A program made the translations under genes and the position numbers. Shown here in pieces: positions 45,910 to 55,842 of a stretch of 64,000 nucleotides of DNA (the stretch's first letter is position 1; the number at the start of each line of letters is the position of its first letter). This DNA is from Thalassotalea sediminis. GTDB lineage: Bacteria > Pseudomonadota > Gammaproteobacteria > Enterobacterales > Alteromonadaceae. Under the pieces are notes generated by a model, which saw only the letters and a list, made by a program, of their open reading frames with translations, made no database searches and was not told where the DNA came from. The DNA lies in contig NZ_AP027361.1 in NCBI RefSeq assembly GCF_030295915.1, forward strand, positions 1,488,001-1,552,000. Reading direction: 5' to 3'.

Positions 45910-46086
45910 CGTTTCGTTAAACGTGAACGTTGGTTAATTAAACGATAAATTTGTCTATTAGACAAAATAACGTCAATTTAACGATACATTTTAAACGTTA
46001 ATTTGTTAACTGTATGTTTTATAAATGAATGTTTTTTGGTGTATATTTTGCTTTAATTAAGAAAAATAAAGAAATAGGAAGTTCAT
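45910..46086. promoter_or_regulatory. Spacer with TTTGTC-N5-GACAAA palindrome and repeated TTAACG/CGTTAA
   Basis: 177 bases ahead of the DUF1707 gene. TTTGTC-TATTA-GACAAA (45950-45966) is a perfect palindrome. Around it the words CGTTAA, TTAAACG and TTAACGA recur at least five times. Likely a regulator-binding region; regulator unknown. Confidence 0.4.
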
Positions 46087-46728
46087 ATGCCCGTTAAAAT
46101 AGAAGACAGACCCATTGATGCCGTTCGTGATGAAGTTATTGACCAACTAATTATGAACTATAGCCATGGAAAACTCTCCTTTGAGGCGTTTGAAAGAAGG
46201 CTAGATACGGCTATGAATAGCCAGGATAATACTGAAATAGCAGCACTAGCTGATGATTTGGATCTTGAAGTTGATAAAGATTATGTAAGCAATAAACAAC
46301 GTGACTTCGTTCCACAATTTGCACCACATGAAGGTGACGATACCGATTATATGGTGAACATCTTTGGTGGTAGTGATAGAAGCGGACGTTGGTCGGTTGC
46401 AAAAGAAATACGTACGGTTAGTGTGTTTGGTGGTAGTAATATTGATTTTAGTGATGCTGTGTTTTCTCAACAGCGTACGACCTTGAAAGTTTTTTGTTTA
46501 TTTGGTGGTGAAAATATTTACGTGCCTGAAAATGTAAATGTTGTTTCTAAAGCGTTCTGCATCTTTGGTGGGGTTTCAAATAAAGCACCATCACTTGCTC
46601 ACATTAATTCTCCAACCATTGTTATTGAAGGTCTCGTTGTTTTCGGTGGCGTTGACATTAAGCTTAAAAGAACAATAAAGGAAAAGTTTGTTGCATTTGC
46701 TGATAGCATGAAGAATATGTTCAATTAA
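46087..46728 (+). CDS. DUF1707 and LiaF-like C-terminal domain protein
   Basis: 213 residues, no membrane helix. N-terminal DUF1707/SHOCT-like helical motif (PIDAVRDEVIDQLIMNYSHGKLSFEAFERRLD), a polar linker, then a C-terminal domain of repeated beta turns with FGGSNIDF, LFGGENIYVP, IFGGVSNKAP and VFGGVDIKLK, the right-handed helix pattern seen in LiaF/VraT-type envelope stress proteins (DUF2154/2807). In Gram-positives such domains regulate LiaRS. Function in this group unknown. Ends in a strong terminator. Confidence 0.82.
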   Translation: MPVKIEDRPIDAVRDEVIDQLIMNYSHGKLSFEAFERRLDTAMNSQDNTEIAALADDLDLEVDKDYVSNKQRDFVPQFAPHEGDDTDYMVNIFGGSDRSGRWSVAKEIRTVSVFGGSNIDFSDAVFSQQRTTLKVFCLFGGENIYVPENVNVVSKAFCIFGGVSNKAPSLAHINSPTIVIEGLVVFGGVDIKLKRTIKEKFVAFADSMKNMFN

Positions 46729-46761
46729 AAAAGAGGCCATATATTTATATGGCCTCTTTTT
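46728..46761. terminator. Bidirectional terminator between the DUF1707 gene and dsbB
   Basis: Long stem: AAAAAGAGGCCATA (from 46728) pairs with TATGGCCTCTTTTT (to 46761) around a few-base loop, with A and T tracts on opposite sides. It overlaps the stop of one gene and ends two bases before the stop of the convergent dsbB. Confidence 0.92.
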
Positions 46762-46763
46762 AT

Positions 46764-47282
46764 TTAAAACATTTTAGTTTGTTTTAATCGGCTTAATAAA
46801 ATAGCGGCAAAAGCTGCGGTGTATATGCTGAAAATTACTACCATCCATTGAGGCATGCTATGTCCTAGAAATTGCCAGTCAATATCATTACAACTACCAT
46901 CGGCTTTAAATAGCGTTGGTATCCATTCGTGCAGTGGTGCCCAGGTTGGAAAATTAGGTACAAATTCGCAACCAAATAAAAACGACATAGTAGCATTTTG
47001 CATTTCTACGTGTTCCATTGCGATTAATAAGCCCCAAATGGCGCCTGTGGCCCATAGCCCATAGGCGATTATTCGGCCAAATACAGAAGAGCATCCGAAG
47101 TACCCGATTACGCCTGCTAATACTATTGACCACATAGCTGTGCGTTGGTAAATACACATGACACAAGGCTTTAAACCCATCATATATTGAAAATACAAAG
47201 CAGAAAACTCTAGTGCTAGTGCCGTTATAAATAGCAATAGCCAAGCGTTTTTATTCGTAGTTAAATGACTCAAAAAATTCAC
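46764..47282 (-). CDS. dsbB: Disulfide bond formation protein B
   Basis: 172 residues, four membrane helices. First periplasmic cysteine pair in PCVMCIYQRTAMW (Cys40, Cys43, CxxC), second pair in FGCEFVPNFPTW and DGSCNDIDWQFLG. Re-oxidises DsbA and passes electrons to quinone. GTG start at 47282. Downstream of nhaB as in E. coli (nhaB-dsbB), but with a terminator between, so probably separate transcription units. Confidence 0.96.
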   Translation of the reverse strand: MNFLSHLTTNKNAWLLLFITALALEFSALYFQYMMGLKPCVMCIYQRTAMWSIVLAGVIGYFGCSSVFGRIIAYGLWATGAIWGLLIAMEHVEMQNATMSFLFGCEFVPNFPTWAPLHEWIPTLFKADGSCNDIDWQFLGHSMPQWMVVIFSIYTAAFAAILLSRLKQTKMF

Positions 47283-47365
47283 AAAAATTCCTTATTCTTT
47301 TTTACGTTAGATTACCTAGAACGATGGTTGATGTCATCAGCCAAAGAGTAAAAAAATATTAAAAA

Positions 47366-47387
47366 AAAAGCGCCAACTGGCGCTTTT
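47366..47387 (-). terminator. Terminator of nhaB
   Basis: AAAAGCGCC-AACT-GGCGCTTTT immediately after the nhaB stop, with an A-rich left flank that gives the T tract on the minus strand. Confidence 0.82.
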
Positions 47388-47388
47388 A

Positions 47389-48978
47389 TTAATGAGCGTT
47401 AGTAATCGGTTGCTTCGTTTCAACCTTATGATGGGAAATAATACCTGCGTCGTAAAACGCTTGCGTTTTATGCTCGAGTAATCCTGATGATATTGTCAGT
47501 AACCCTACAATTGTTAGTACAATTGTGTAGGGGAGAGCCATAAGCACCATTCTTCCGTATGATAGTCTTATTAGAGGTGCTATTGCAGAGGTCAACAAAA
47601 ATAAGAAAGCAGCTTGACCATTAGGCGTTGCTACACTTGGTAAATTTGTACCTGTATTAATGGCAACGGCAAGTAAATCAAACTGATCGCGCGTAATAAT
47701 ACCAGCTTGTAACGCTTTTTGTACTTCTGAAATATAAACTGTACCAACAAATACGTTGTCACTTACCATTGATAAGAAACCATTTGCTAAATAAAATGCG
47801 ACTAATTGCATATTACCTTCGAAAGTTAATACCCAAGTGATAACAGGTGTAAATAGTTGCTGGTCAATAATTACTGCAACTACAGCAAAAAACACTGCAA
47901 GTAATGCGGTAAATGGCAATGCTTCTTCAAAAGCATGACCGATTTGATGTTCCTCTGTAATTCCAGTGAATGATGTGGCAAAAATAATCACGGTTAGACC
48001 GATTAATCCTACCGCGGCAAGGTGCAGTGCTAAACCAATGATTAACCAAACACCAACAATCCCCTGCATAACCAATTTCATTTTATCTTTTTTAGTGCGT
48101 TTTTTAGATTGCTCTTTTTCGTAATCAATGAGAATTTGGCGCACACTGTCGGGTAATGATGAGCCGTAACCAAACCATTTAAGCTTTTCAAGTAAAATAC
48201 AAGTAATGATCCCCGAAATAAAAACAGGAATGGTAACAGGCGACATGCGAATGAAAAACTCAATAAAATCCCAGCCAGCTTGTTGACCAATAATTAAATT
48301 TTGTGGCTCACCAACAATTGTGCAAACGCCACCAAGGGCAGTACCTACACCCGCGTGCATCATTAGGTTTCGTAAATAGGCGCGAAAGTTATCTAGGTCG
48401 GTACGTGAAAGCTCTTGTACACTTTGATCACAGGTGTGGTCATGGTCGTGATGGTGGTTTTCTTTACCTGAAGCTACCTTGTGGTAAACCGCGTAAAAGC
48501 CAACAGCTACAGCGATGATCACAGCAATGACTGTCAGAGCATCTAAGAATGCTGATAAAAAGGCACTACTGACACAAAAGAGTAAGGAAACGGTTGTTTT
48601 AGAACGAATTTTAGTAACAATTTTAGCAAAAAGAAATAATAAGAGGTTTTTCATAAAGTAAATTCCAGCGACCATAAAGATAAGCAGGAGTAATACTTCT
48701 ATATTGACTTGAATTTCATGCATCACCTGTTCTGGACTGGTCATGCCTATGATTACGGCTTCAATAGCGAGTAATCCACCCGGTTGTAATGGGTAACATT
48801 TAAGTGCCATTGCAAGAGTAAAAATGAATTCAAGTACTAATGCCCAGCCTGCAAGATAAGGACTGATTTGGAATAATATTGGGTTAATAATAAGGCAAGC
48901 AATGATGGCTTGCTTATACCATCTAGGAGAGTTTCCTAAAAAGTTTTGGTAAAACGCACTTAGTGCAGATTGATTCAT
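47389..48978 (-). CDS. nhaB: Na+/H+ antiporter NhaB
   Basis: 529 residues, about 12 membrane helices. Family landmarks: [14 protein letters not shown] at the N terminus, [54 protein letters not shown] and [32 protein letters not shown] His-rich cytoplasmic loop ([13 protein letters not shown]) sits near residue 175. Electrogenic sodium extrusion. Its E. coli neighbours fadR and ycgB are also in this window but about 11 kb away, separated by the Mrp cluster. Confidence 0.96.
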   Translation of the reverse strand: MNQSALSAFYQNFLGNSPRWYKQAIIACLIINPILFQISPYLAGWALVLEFIFTLAMALKCYPLQPGGLLAIEAVIIGMTSPEQVMHEIQVNIEVLLLLIFMVAGIYFMKNLLLFLFAKIVTKIRSKTTVSLLFCVSSAFLSAFLDALTVIAVIIAVAVGFYAVYHKVASGKENHHHDHDHTCDQSVQELSRTDLDNFRAYLRNLMMHAGVGTALGGVCTIVGEPQNLIIGQQAGWDFIEFFIRMSPVTIPVFISGIITCILLEKLKWFGYGSSLPDSVRQILIDYEKEQSKKRTKKDKMKLVMQGIVGVWLIIGLALHLAAVGLIGLTVIIFATSFTGITEEHQIGHAFEEALPFTALLAVFFAVVAVIIDQQLFTPVITWVLTFEGNMQLVAFYLANGFLSMVSDNVFVGTVYISEVQKALQAGIITRDQFDLLAVAINTGTNLPSVATPNGQAAFLFLLTSAIAPLIRLSYGRMVLMALPYTIVLTIVGLLTISSGLLEHKTQAFYDAGIISHHKVETKQPITNAH

Positions 48979-49128
48979 TTCGTGAAAGCCTTATTTCTAG
49001 TTTAGCTAAAAAATCGGCAGTTTTATAACAGGAGAATATATTTGATGCAAAGATTATTTTCTTCTAATTTAATGTTTCTTTGAGGGAAATGTCATTGTAG
49101 CCGCTCTTGCTTAAAATCGAGTTAAACA

Positions 49129-49155
49129 AAAAAGCTCCCTCATGGGGAGCTTTTT
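49129..49155 (-). terminator. Terminator of the Mrp operon
   Basis: AAAAAGCTCCC (49129-49139) with GGGAGCTTTTT (49145-49155), five-base loop; T tract on the minus strand is provided by the stem. It begins 17 bases after the last Mrp gene. Confidence 0.88.
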
Positions 49156-49171
49156 ATTAGGTGCGCTGAAC

Positions 49172-50893
49172 TTAGATATAGTAAAGGACTAAATAGGCTG
49201 CAAGTAGAATAGCTACCCATACAACCATAGTTTCAATCGGCCAAAGCCTTGCAAAATAACCTTTAGGTTGTTCTGTTTCAGCATCATATGAACGTTGTAT
49301 TAAATGTTTAATAGAGGTAATAACCGCAATTTCCATACGTTGATAAATGTCGTTTACTGTACAAGCAACGCGTTTGATTACATTTGGCGCTAGTTTTCGA
49401 TAAAACCAATCTGCATCCAAGTTAGTCGAAGGTAGTTCTGGTGGATACATATTGCGCTTGTTAAGCCATACGAAGGCAAGTGCAGAGAAAAACAGCAATT
49501 GTAATTGTGTGAGCACGTGCGTTAAATCATAAGGCTGATAGCTTGCTTCCCACGGCAGTAATGCATAAACCGTTTGTGCAGGAAAACTACCAATGACAAC
49601 ACATGCGACCGCCGCTATTGTCATGGCAATTAACATGTTACGAGGTGGTTCGGTTGTTCGAATGCCTGAATCATGGGCAAAGAAAGCGAAATAAGGGATT
49701 TTAATACCAGCATGATGAAATACACCTGCAGCAGCGAAAAGTAATAATAACCATACAACATCATAGCCTTCAGCAACTGCTGCGCTCATGATCATAGATT
49801 TAGACACAAAACCGCTAAATAGAGGGAACGCTGAAATAGATGCTGCACCTACAATACAGAGAATGGTTGTTTTGGGCATACTTTTATAAAGCCCACCTAA
49901 CTCTGAGCCATTTATTCGACCTGTCATATGCAGAACAGCACCCATCGTCATCATTAACAGACCTTTAAATATGACATCATTAAAGGCATGAGCAACAGCA
50001 CCATTTAGTGCGACAGCAGTACCAATACCAACACCTACAATCATAAAGCCGATTTGGTTAATCAAGCTGTAAGCAAGTACTCGTCTAAGGTCATTTTCTA
50101 TTACTGCAAAGAAAATAGGGAAACATGCCATGGTTACACCTATCCATACTAACAACTCTGTACCTGGATAGCCTCGAGCGAACGCGTAAACGGCTACTTT
50201 AGTGGTAAAAGAAGCTAAAAAAATCGTTCCGGTTGGCGTTGATTCTGGGTATGCATCTGTTAACCAGTTATGGAAAAAAGGAAAGGCACATTTTATGCCG
50301 AAAGCTAAAAATATTAGCCAAGCACCAATTTGCGCAACCCCTTGATGTTCTAGCCCAATTTCAGTAAACAACAGGCTGTCATTTACTTGCGCAAAGATAA
50401 GTAAGCCCGCGAGTAGCATTACTCCTGACAATACTTGAATGATCAAATAGCGTAGGCCAGAAGAGTAGGCTTTATCCGTTCTTCTTGCCCAAATGAGAAA
50501 TACAGAGGTAAGTGCAAGTAACTCCCAAAAAATAAATAACGTTAGTAGGTCACCGGCGAACACTGCACCAACAGCACTGGCAGCATAGGCTAAACCTGCA
50601 ACATGTTGAATGGTATCTTTAATATGAATAGCATAAACAATAGCGATAAAAGACGCGATATGAAAAAGGTAACCAAACATTAAGCTAAGTTTATCTATTT
50701 TAACGGGTTCTAAGGCATACCCCATAAACTCTAATGACCAAAAGACACCGATATCAAGCCCATATAAATTTAATGCACCTATGGCAGGAGCAATTAACAT
50801 AATGGTGTTGCGTAGCCAGCCACGCAAAAATATTGCGGCAATTGCCCCGATTAATAAGGGTAGAAAAGGTGGAAGCATAATTAGGTTATTCAT
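49172..50893 (-). CDS. Mrp-type antiporter proton-channel subunit (NuoL/MrpD-like), third copy
   Basis: 573 residues, about 14 membrane helices plus a C-terminal extension with an extra terminal helix. Proton-conducting core: GDLLTLFIFWELLALTSVFLIW (Glu in helix 5), IKCAFPFFHNWLTDAYPESTPTGTIFLASFTTKVAVYAFARGYPG (Lys in helix 7 and quinone-type loop) and RRVLAYSLINQIGFM. The last gene of the operon. It is a homologue of MrpA/MrpD and of NuoL/M/N. It overlaps the preceding small gene by eight bases. Confidence 0.9.
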   Translation of the reverse strand: MNNLIMLPPFLPLLIGAIAAIFLRGWLRNTIMLIAPAIGALNLYGLDIGVFWSLEFMGYALEPVKIDKLSLMFGYLFHIASFIAIVYAIHIKDTIQHVAGLAYAASAVGAVFAGDLLTLFIFWELLALTSVFLIWARRTDKAYSSGLRYLIIQVLSGVMLLAGLLIFAQVNDSLLFTEIGLEHQGVAQIGAWLIFLAFGIKCAFPFFHNWLTDAYPESTPTGTIFLASFTTKVAVYAFARGYPGTELLVWIGVTMACFPIFFAVIENDLRRVLAYSLINQIGFMIVGVGIGTAVALNGAVAHAFNDVIFKGLLMMTMGAVLHMTGRINGSELGGLYKSMPKTTILCIVGAASISAFPLFSGFVSKSMIMSAAVAEGYDVVWLLLLFAAAGVFHHAGIKIPYFAFFAHDSGIRTTEPPRNMLIAMTIAAVACVVIGSFPAQTVYALLPWEASYQPYDLTHVLTQLQLLFFSALAFVWLNKRNMYPPELPSTNLDADWFYRKLAPNVIKRVACTVNDIYQRMEIAVITSIKHLIQRSYDAETEQPKGYFARLWPIETMVVWVAILLAAYLVLYYI

Positions 50894-51143
50894 CGTAATA
50901 ATCTTCCTTACGCATGATTAGTTTTCTCATTTCCTTGGCAATTAACACCAAAACCACACAGCCAATAAAGCCATAAATGGCGTAAAAAGCAGGAATGTTT
51001 TCCCAATCGTGGTAAATGTGACGGTGTACGATAAAGTCGACTATCACCAGTAAGGCGCAGATAACGTAAAATACTTTTAGCATTTTATCGATGTTTTTAG
51101 GCTTGTCGAAGAAGCCGTCTTGTTCATGCTTTTGCTCAGCCAT
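50886..51143 (-). CDS. Small two-helix membrane protein of the Mrp operon
   Basis: About 85 residues from MAEQKHEQDGFF. Two hydrophobic helices (about 22-40 and 52-72) with an intervening HRHIYHDWENIPAFYAIYGF segment and charged ends. The start is fixed by GGAGAAGG, which lies inside the end of the upstream gene; the ATG follows that gene's stop by one base. It is translationally nested between two antiporter subunits, so it is probably an accessory subunit. No named family recognised. Confidence 0.8.
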   Translation of the reverse strand: MAEQKHEQDGFFDKPKNIDKMLKVFYVICALLVIVDFIVHRHIYHDWENIPAFYAIYGFIGCVVLVLIAKEMRKLIMRKEDYYDE

Positions 51144-51144
51144 T

Positions 51145-52653
51145 TTAACCTTCTCCATTAGTAGCAACGCCCGGAATAAGATTGATTAAGTCAATCAAGG
51201 GCTGAGGATAGAAAAATAGTATGATACAGCCTAATGACGTTATCCCTAACGCAATTAACATTGGCAATGGTGCTTCTTGTGTTTGTTGCCAACTCCAAGG
51301 CTGATCATCTGCACTTTGTTTATTGAAGAATGCTTTGATCGGAATCGGTAAAAGGTAAGCTATATTAAGTAAAGAACTTATCATTAAAGTGGCAACAATA
51401 AAGAGTTTGTCTGCTTCTAACGCTCCTACCGTTAAATACCATTTACTCCAAGTTCCGGCCATTGGTGGTAGCCCTATTATACTGATGGCGCCAATAGTAA
51501 ATGCAGCCATGGTTATTGGCATTTTTTTACCTAACCCAACCATATCGGATATGTTCTTTTTATGGCAAGCAACCATAATTGCACCTGCACAAAAGAAGAG
51601 TGTGATTTTACCTACTGCATGCGTCGCAATATGCAACGCAGCACCAGCGCTAGCGATAGAGGATGCTAGTAGGGCGCCAACAACAATGTAACTTAATTGG
51701 CTCACCGTTGAATATGCTAGTCGTGCTTTTAAGTTATCTTTGGTCATTGCGATACATGATGAAAGTAAAATAGTCGCAGCGCCGATGTAAAGCATAATGT
51801 CTGTAGTGGCTAACTCTTTGAGGTTGTCTAAACCAAAAATATAAATAACGATTTTTAGAATACTAAAGACACCAGCTTTAACCACTGCAACCGCATGTAA
51901 CAAGGCACTAACGGGGGTTGGCGCAACCATAGCAGCAGGTAACCAGCGGTGGAAGGGCATAATCGCTGCCTTACCTATACCGTAGCAAAATAATACTAAC
52001 AATGTAGCCATGGCCACTTTATTGTGAGAGTCATTAAAAACACCACCCGCCTGGAACGTCAGATTTTCTGTTAGTGCATAGGTACCAAGTACAGCAAAAA
52101 GTAGAAATGCGATTGATGTGCCTAATAAAATACCCAAATAAACACGACCACCACGTTTAGCTGCATCAGTACCTGCGTGCGTCACTAGTGGGTAGGTTGA
52201 TAATGTTAATACTTCATAGAAAATAAAGAGGGTCAGTAAATTTCCGGAGAAGCAAATAGCCATTACAGAACTAATTGCCAGTGCAAAACAACAAAAGAAC
52301 CGCGTTTGGTTGCTTTCGTTATGTCCTCGCATATAACCAATTGCATAAATGCTCGTGACGATCCATAGAAAACTTGCAACTAAGGCAAATAGCACGCCAA
52401 GCGGTTCGACAGAAAAGCCTATCGCCAAACCTGGAAATAGATCAATTGCATTTTGTTCTAGGGTAATACCTTGAAAAGTATAATCAGTTATCGCTAATAC
52501 TACGGTAAAAAGAATGGTAGCTGTTATTAAGGTTATTGTTTCTCTTACGTTAGGATACTTACCAGCTGCAACAACAAGTAATGCTCCGATAAAAGGTATC
52601 AATATTGATAAACCGATAAGCTGAGATGGTTCTAAATTTTGCCAGAGGTTCAT
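51145..52653 (-). CDS. Mrp-type antiporter proton-channel subunit (MrpD-like), second copy
   Basis: 502 residues, ~14 helices. GNLLTLFIFYEVLTLSTYPLVTHAGTD, GIGKAAIMPFHRWLPAAMVAPTPVSALLHAVAVVKAGVFSILKI and KARLAYSTVSQLSYI carry the Glu and Lys residues of the proton path and the canonical antiporter loop. The start overlaps the upstream copy by four bases (ATGA-type). Together with the other two copies it supplies three proton channels. Confidence 0.92.
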   Translation of the reverse strand: MNLWQNLEPSQLIGLSILIPFIGALLVVAAGKYPNVRETITLITATILFTVVLAITDYTFQGITLEQNAIDLFPGLAIGFSVEPLGVLFALVASFLWIVTSIYAIGYMRGHNESNQTRFFCCFALAISSVMAICFSGNLLTLFIFYEVLTLSTYPLVTHAGTDAAKRGGRVYLGILLGTSIAFLLFAVLGTYALTENLTFQAGGVFNDSHNKVAMATLLVLFCYGIGKAAIMPFHRWLPAAMVAPTPVSALLHAVAVVKAGVFSILKIVIYIFGLDNLKELATTDIMLYIGAATILLSSCIAMTKDNLKARLAYSTVSQLSYIVVGALLASSIASAGAALHIATHAVGKITLFFCAGAIMVACHKKNISDMVGLGKKMPITMAAFTIGAISIIGLPPMAGTWSKWYLTVGALEADKLFIVATLMISSLLNIAYLLPIPIKAFFNKQSADDQPWSWQQTQEAPLPMLIALGITSLGCIILFFYPQPLIDLINLIPGVATNGEG

Positions 52654-54155
52654 AATGCGCCCTCCGTTGGGTTATATCCTTGGAATAACGATTTTGCAGC
52701 GCTTTCTGCAGCTTCAACAGTCAAACTGGTATCTATACCAAAATATATATTGGCAAGTACAAGTATCCACATTGGCACTAGCATAAGTAATGGTACTTCT
52801 TTAATTTTGCTTGCACCTTGAGATTCTGGTAGCGGTTGAAAATAAGCGGCTTCAATGACGCGACCAATATAGACAACTGCCAATAAAGAGCCTAATAGTA
52901 CTAGTGCTGCTACAATCCATAATCCTTGTTCTAACGCTGCGGTGACTAAATACCATTTGCTCACGAACCCCACGGTTAATGGCACACCAATAATACTTAA
53001 TCCGGCTAACGTAAACGCTGCCATGGTGAGTGGCATTTGCTTTCCTAAGCCTTTAAATGCCTCTATTTTCACTGAACCCATGCGATAAAATACTGCACCT
53101 ACAGCCATGAATAATGCACCTTTCATTAGTGCGTGGTTGAAAATATGGATAAGCCCCGACATTAGTCCTGTCACACTCACTAAGCTAATGCCAAGTATCA
53201 TGTAACCAATTTGGGCAACACTACTATAAGCAAGTAAGGTTTTTACATTGCTTTGTACTGTTGCCATGTAAGAGCATTTAAAAATAGCGACGATTGCTAA
53301 AATCATCAAAATTGTGTTCATACCCATATCGTCGAACACATGGGCGGCACCAAAAACAGTAAAGATAAACCGTATCATCACATAGACGGCTACCTTAGTT
53401 GCAGTACTCGCTAGAAATGCGGTTACCGATGATGGCGCATGTGTGTATGCGGCAGGTAACCACATATGTAATGGAAATAATGCTAGCTTTAAGCTAACAC
53501 CAACCATGATAAAGGCAAGGCCAGTATTCAAGGTACGATTGCTATCATAGGCTGCTATTTTTACAGCAAGGTCAGCCATATTAAGTGTGCCCGTTTTCAT
53601 ATACAGCATGCCAACGCCAATTAAAATAAAGGTTGCACCGATGGTGCCCATGACAAGGTATCTAAAGGTAGCGGTTAAACAGCGTCGATCAGAAGCTAAA
53701 CTCACCAGTGTATAGGTAGCTAAAGACGATATTTCTAGGAAGACAAACAGGTTAAAAGCGTCACCTGTAATCAAAATACCTGATAACCCCGTTAAACATA
53801 ATAAATGAGCCGTATAGTAAAGCGGGTGTTTGTTGATGGTAATTTCTTTTGCAACGCTGTCTTTGGAATAGATAAGTACGAGGGTTGACATTGCGCTGAC
53901 CGCTAGTAACACAAATGCGTTTGCGACATCTACTTTAAGCTCTATCCCCCAAGGTGGTGGCCATCCACCTAATGCATAACTTAATGAGCCAACAGAAAGA
54001 GTCGTTGTTAATAATTGCCATGATGCGATACAAGATAATGCACTTACAAGTGTTGCAAATGCCCACGTGATCAATGAACGCCCAAGTAATAGCGCAATAG
54101 GCGCAGCGATTAGAGGCAGTATTATAGGTAAAGCTGCTAAGTGTTGTTCAATCAT
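52650..54155 (-). CDS. mrpD: Mrp-type antiporter proton-channel subunit (MrpD-like), first copy
   Basis: 501 residues, ~14 helices. GDAFNLFVFLEISSLATYTLVSL, SLKLALFPLHMWLPAAYTHAPSSVTAFLASTATKVAVYVMIR and KTLLAYSSVAQIGYM are the family signatures. It directly follows MrpC, the position of MrpD in standard operons, so it is the best orthologue of MrpD among the three copies. Confidence 0.93.
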   Translation of the reverse strand: MIEQHLAALPIILPLIAAPIALLLGRSLITWAFATLVSALSCIASWQLLTTTLSVGSLSYALGGWPPPWGIELKVDVANAFVLLAVSAMSTLVLIYSKDSVAKEITINKHPLYYTAHLLCLTGLSGILITGDAFNLFVFLEISSLATYTLVSLASDRRCLTATFRYLVMGTIGATFILIGVGMLYMKTGTLNMADLAVKIAAYDSNRTLNTGLAFIMVGVSLKLALFPLHMWLPAAYTHAPSSVTAFLASTATKVAVYVMIRFIFTVFGAAHVFDDMGMNTILMILAIVAIFKCSYMATVQSNVKTLLAYSSVAQIGYMILGISLVSVTGLMSGLIHIFNHALMKGALFMAVGAVFYRMGSVKIEAFKGLGKQMPLTMAAFTLAGLSIIGVPLTVGFVSKWYLVTAALEQGLWIVAALVLLGSLLAVVYIGRVIEAAYFQPLPESQGASKIKEVPLLMLVPMWILVLANIYFGIDTSLTVEAAESAAKSLFQGYNPTEGAL

Positions 54156-54511
54156 CAGATAGCATCATCCTTGTTTTCAAATTCATTTTCTTCCACTGTT
54201 CCGTATTCGTCTTTAATACGAACAATAAGTGATAATGCCACTGCCGTCGTTGCAACACCTACGACAATTGCCGTTAAAATCAGTACATGAGGTAAAGGGT
54301 TTGAATATTGTGTCGCACCTTCTACAACTATGGGGGCAGTACCTCCACTTACTTTACCCATAGAAATATAAAGCATGAAAACCGACGTTTGAAATATGTT
54401 TAGACCAACGACTTTTTTGACTAGGTTGTTTGCTGAAATAACAATATAAAACCCTGTCATCATCAAGAAAACGACGATCCAGTAATTGTAGTAGTCTGAA
54501 ATAAAACTCAT
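54155..54511 (-). CDS. mrpC: Mrp antiporter subunit C (NuoK-like)
   Basis: 118 residues, three membrane helices, with GFYIVISANNLVKKVVGLNIFQTSVFMLYISMG and PLPHVLILTAIVVGVATTAVALSLIVRI, the NuoK/MnhC signature including the conserved Glu-free DPLPHxLxLTAIVVG motif of Mrp. The last codon overlaps the first of mrpD by one base. Acidic C-terminal tail. Confidence 0.94.
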   Translation of the reverse strand: MSFISDYYNYWIVVFLMMTGFYIVISANNLVKKVVGLNIFQTSVFMLYISMGKVSGGTAPIVVEGATQYSNPLPHVLILTAIVVGVATTAVALSLIVRIKDEYGTVEENEFENKDDAI

Positions 54512-55488
54512 TGAATATTAGCCCTCTCTGCTTGGCTACCAAAGGCGTAAAAAATACTGAGCATTACAGCAAACACTGTAATACCAACACCAAGCTCTAT
54601 GATAATAATGCCGTAATGTTGACCGTGTAATGGATTTTCAGCTAAGTAGTTGTAATCGAGAAAGTTACCACCCATTGCCATACTATATACGCCGACACTG
54701 GCATATAGTAGTACGCCCAGTGCTGCCATGAAGCGCAAAAACTTTGGTTCTACGACTTTAAAGGCGCTGGGTAACCCAAAGACTAATGCATATAAAATAA
54801 AGGCCGCAGCGGCAATAACACCAGCTTGGAAACCACCTCCAGGTCCAAAGTCGCCATGAAACTGAACGTAAAGCGCGAATAAAATAATCATTGGAATGAT
54901 TATTTTCGCGACAACTTGTAACACAAGGTGAGCTCTTAACCCTGATTCAGGGTTTTGATCAGCCTCTCGTCTTCTCACTCTTAATAACGTTAAAACACCA
55001 ATAGCAGCAGAAAATACAACCACCGTTTCTCCTAGCGTATCAAAGCCACGATAACTTGCTAACACCGAAGTCACCATATTTGGCAGGCCAACTTCTTTCG
55101 GCGACTCTTCAATATATCTCGGTGCTACGTGTTCATGAATAGGGTTATCTGGGTGCCCAAATGGAGGCATATCGAGCGTACCGTAAATTAATGCGGCTCC
55201 GGTCACTAGCACAACAAGTAATGGTAAGACTTTGGAATGCGGGTTCTTTTTCTCAGTTCGCCCCGTTAAGGCTAGTGTTCCTAACATTAAAACAGTTGAA
55301 ATTCCGGCGCCTACTGCTGCTTCTGTGAAGGCTACATCTACAGCATCTAAACTCACGAATATCAACGCAGATAAAAAACTGTATATACTAAACAACATAA
55401 CAACAGCGAATAAATCTTTAAGAAAAATAACGCGTAATGCTGTTAATGCTAGCATTGCAAGTAAGACTAAATCGATTAATAGTTCCAT
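54508..55488 (-). CDS. Fused Mrp subunit: DUF4040 (MbhD) + MbhE + MnhB
   Basis: 326 residues. Residues 1-80: DUF4040 with DAVDVAFTEAAVGAGISTVLMLG; 85-175: MbhE-type with YRGFDTLGETVVVFSAAIGVL; 190-320: MnhB with LYVQFHGDFGPGGGFQAGVIAAAAFIL. In standard Mrp the first two parts form the C terminus of MrpA. Here the MrpA channel domain is missing from this protein and the DUF4040/MbhE block is fused to MnhB, resembling the modular arrangement of archaeal Mbh/Mrp complexes. Overlaps mrpC by four bases. Confidence 0.9.
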   Translation of the reverse strand: MELLIDLVLLAMLALTALRVIFLKDLFAVVMLFSIYSFLSALIFVSLDAVDVAFTEAAVGAGISTVLMLGTLALTGRTEKKNPHSKVLPLLVVLVTGAALIYGTLDMPPFGHPDNPIHEHVAPRYIEESPKEVGLPNMVTSVLASYRGFDTLGETVVVFSAAIGVLTLLRVRRREADQNPESGLRAHLVLQVVAKIIIPMIILFALYVQFHGDFGPGGGFQAGVIAAAAFILYALVFGLPSAFKVVEPKFLRFMAALGVLLYASVGVYSMAMGGNFLDYNYLAENPLHGQHYGIIIIELGVGITVFAVMLSIFYAFGSQAERANIQ

Positions 55489-55820
55489 TAACCTTTATTC
55501 TCCTTATTTTTTTGCTGTGCTTTTTCAGCCATAGAGAGCAACCCACCGTGCCTTGCAGATTTTGCAAGTACATGTGAAGCGGTAGGACTTGTGATTAACA
55601 AAAATATTAAGATAAAAGTTAATTTAGCCGTATTAAGGTCTAAATCAGTTTGTAGTATTAGACCACTAAGTACGAGAATTGCTGAAATGGAATCAGTAAC
55701 ACTAGCAGCATGTACACGGGTAAAGAAGTCAGGAAACTTAAATAAGCCGTATGCACCGCTTAACCCGAAAAAGGCACCAGAGATAAGCAAAGCACCACTA
55801 ATAATATCTAGTAAAAGCAT
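55488..55820 (-). CDS. mrpG: Mrp antiporter subunit G
   Basis: 110 residues, three helices: MLLLDIISGALLISGAFFGLSGAYGLFKFPDFFTRVHAASVTDS and LILLITSPTASHVLAKSA-type ending (FLLITSPTASHVLAKSA). Start at the ATG at 55820, which has AGGG seven bases upstream; a longer frame reaching 55919 would run into mrpF. Ends with one base of overlap with the DUF4040-MnhB gene. Confidence 0.93.
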   Translation of the reverse strand: MLLLDIISGALLISGAFFGLSGAYGLFKFPDFFTRVHAASVTDSISAILVLSGLILQTDLDLNTAKLTFILIFLLITSPTASHVLAKSARHGGLLSMAEKAQQKNKENKG

Positions 55821-55842
55821 AATTAACCCTTGTAGGTGATTA

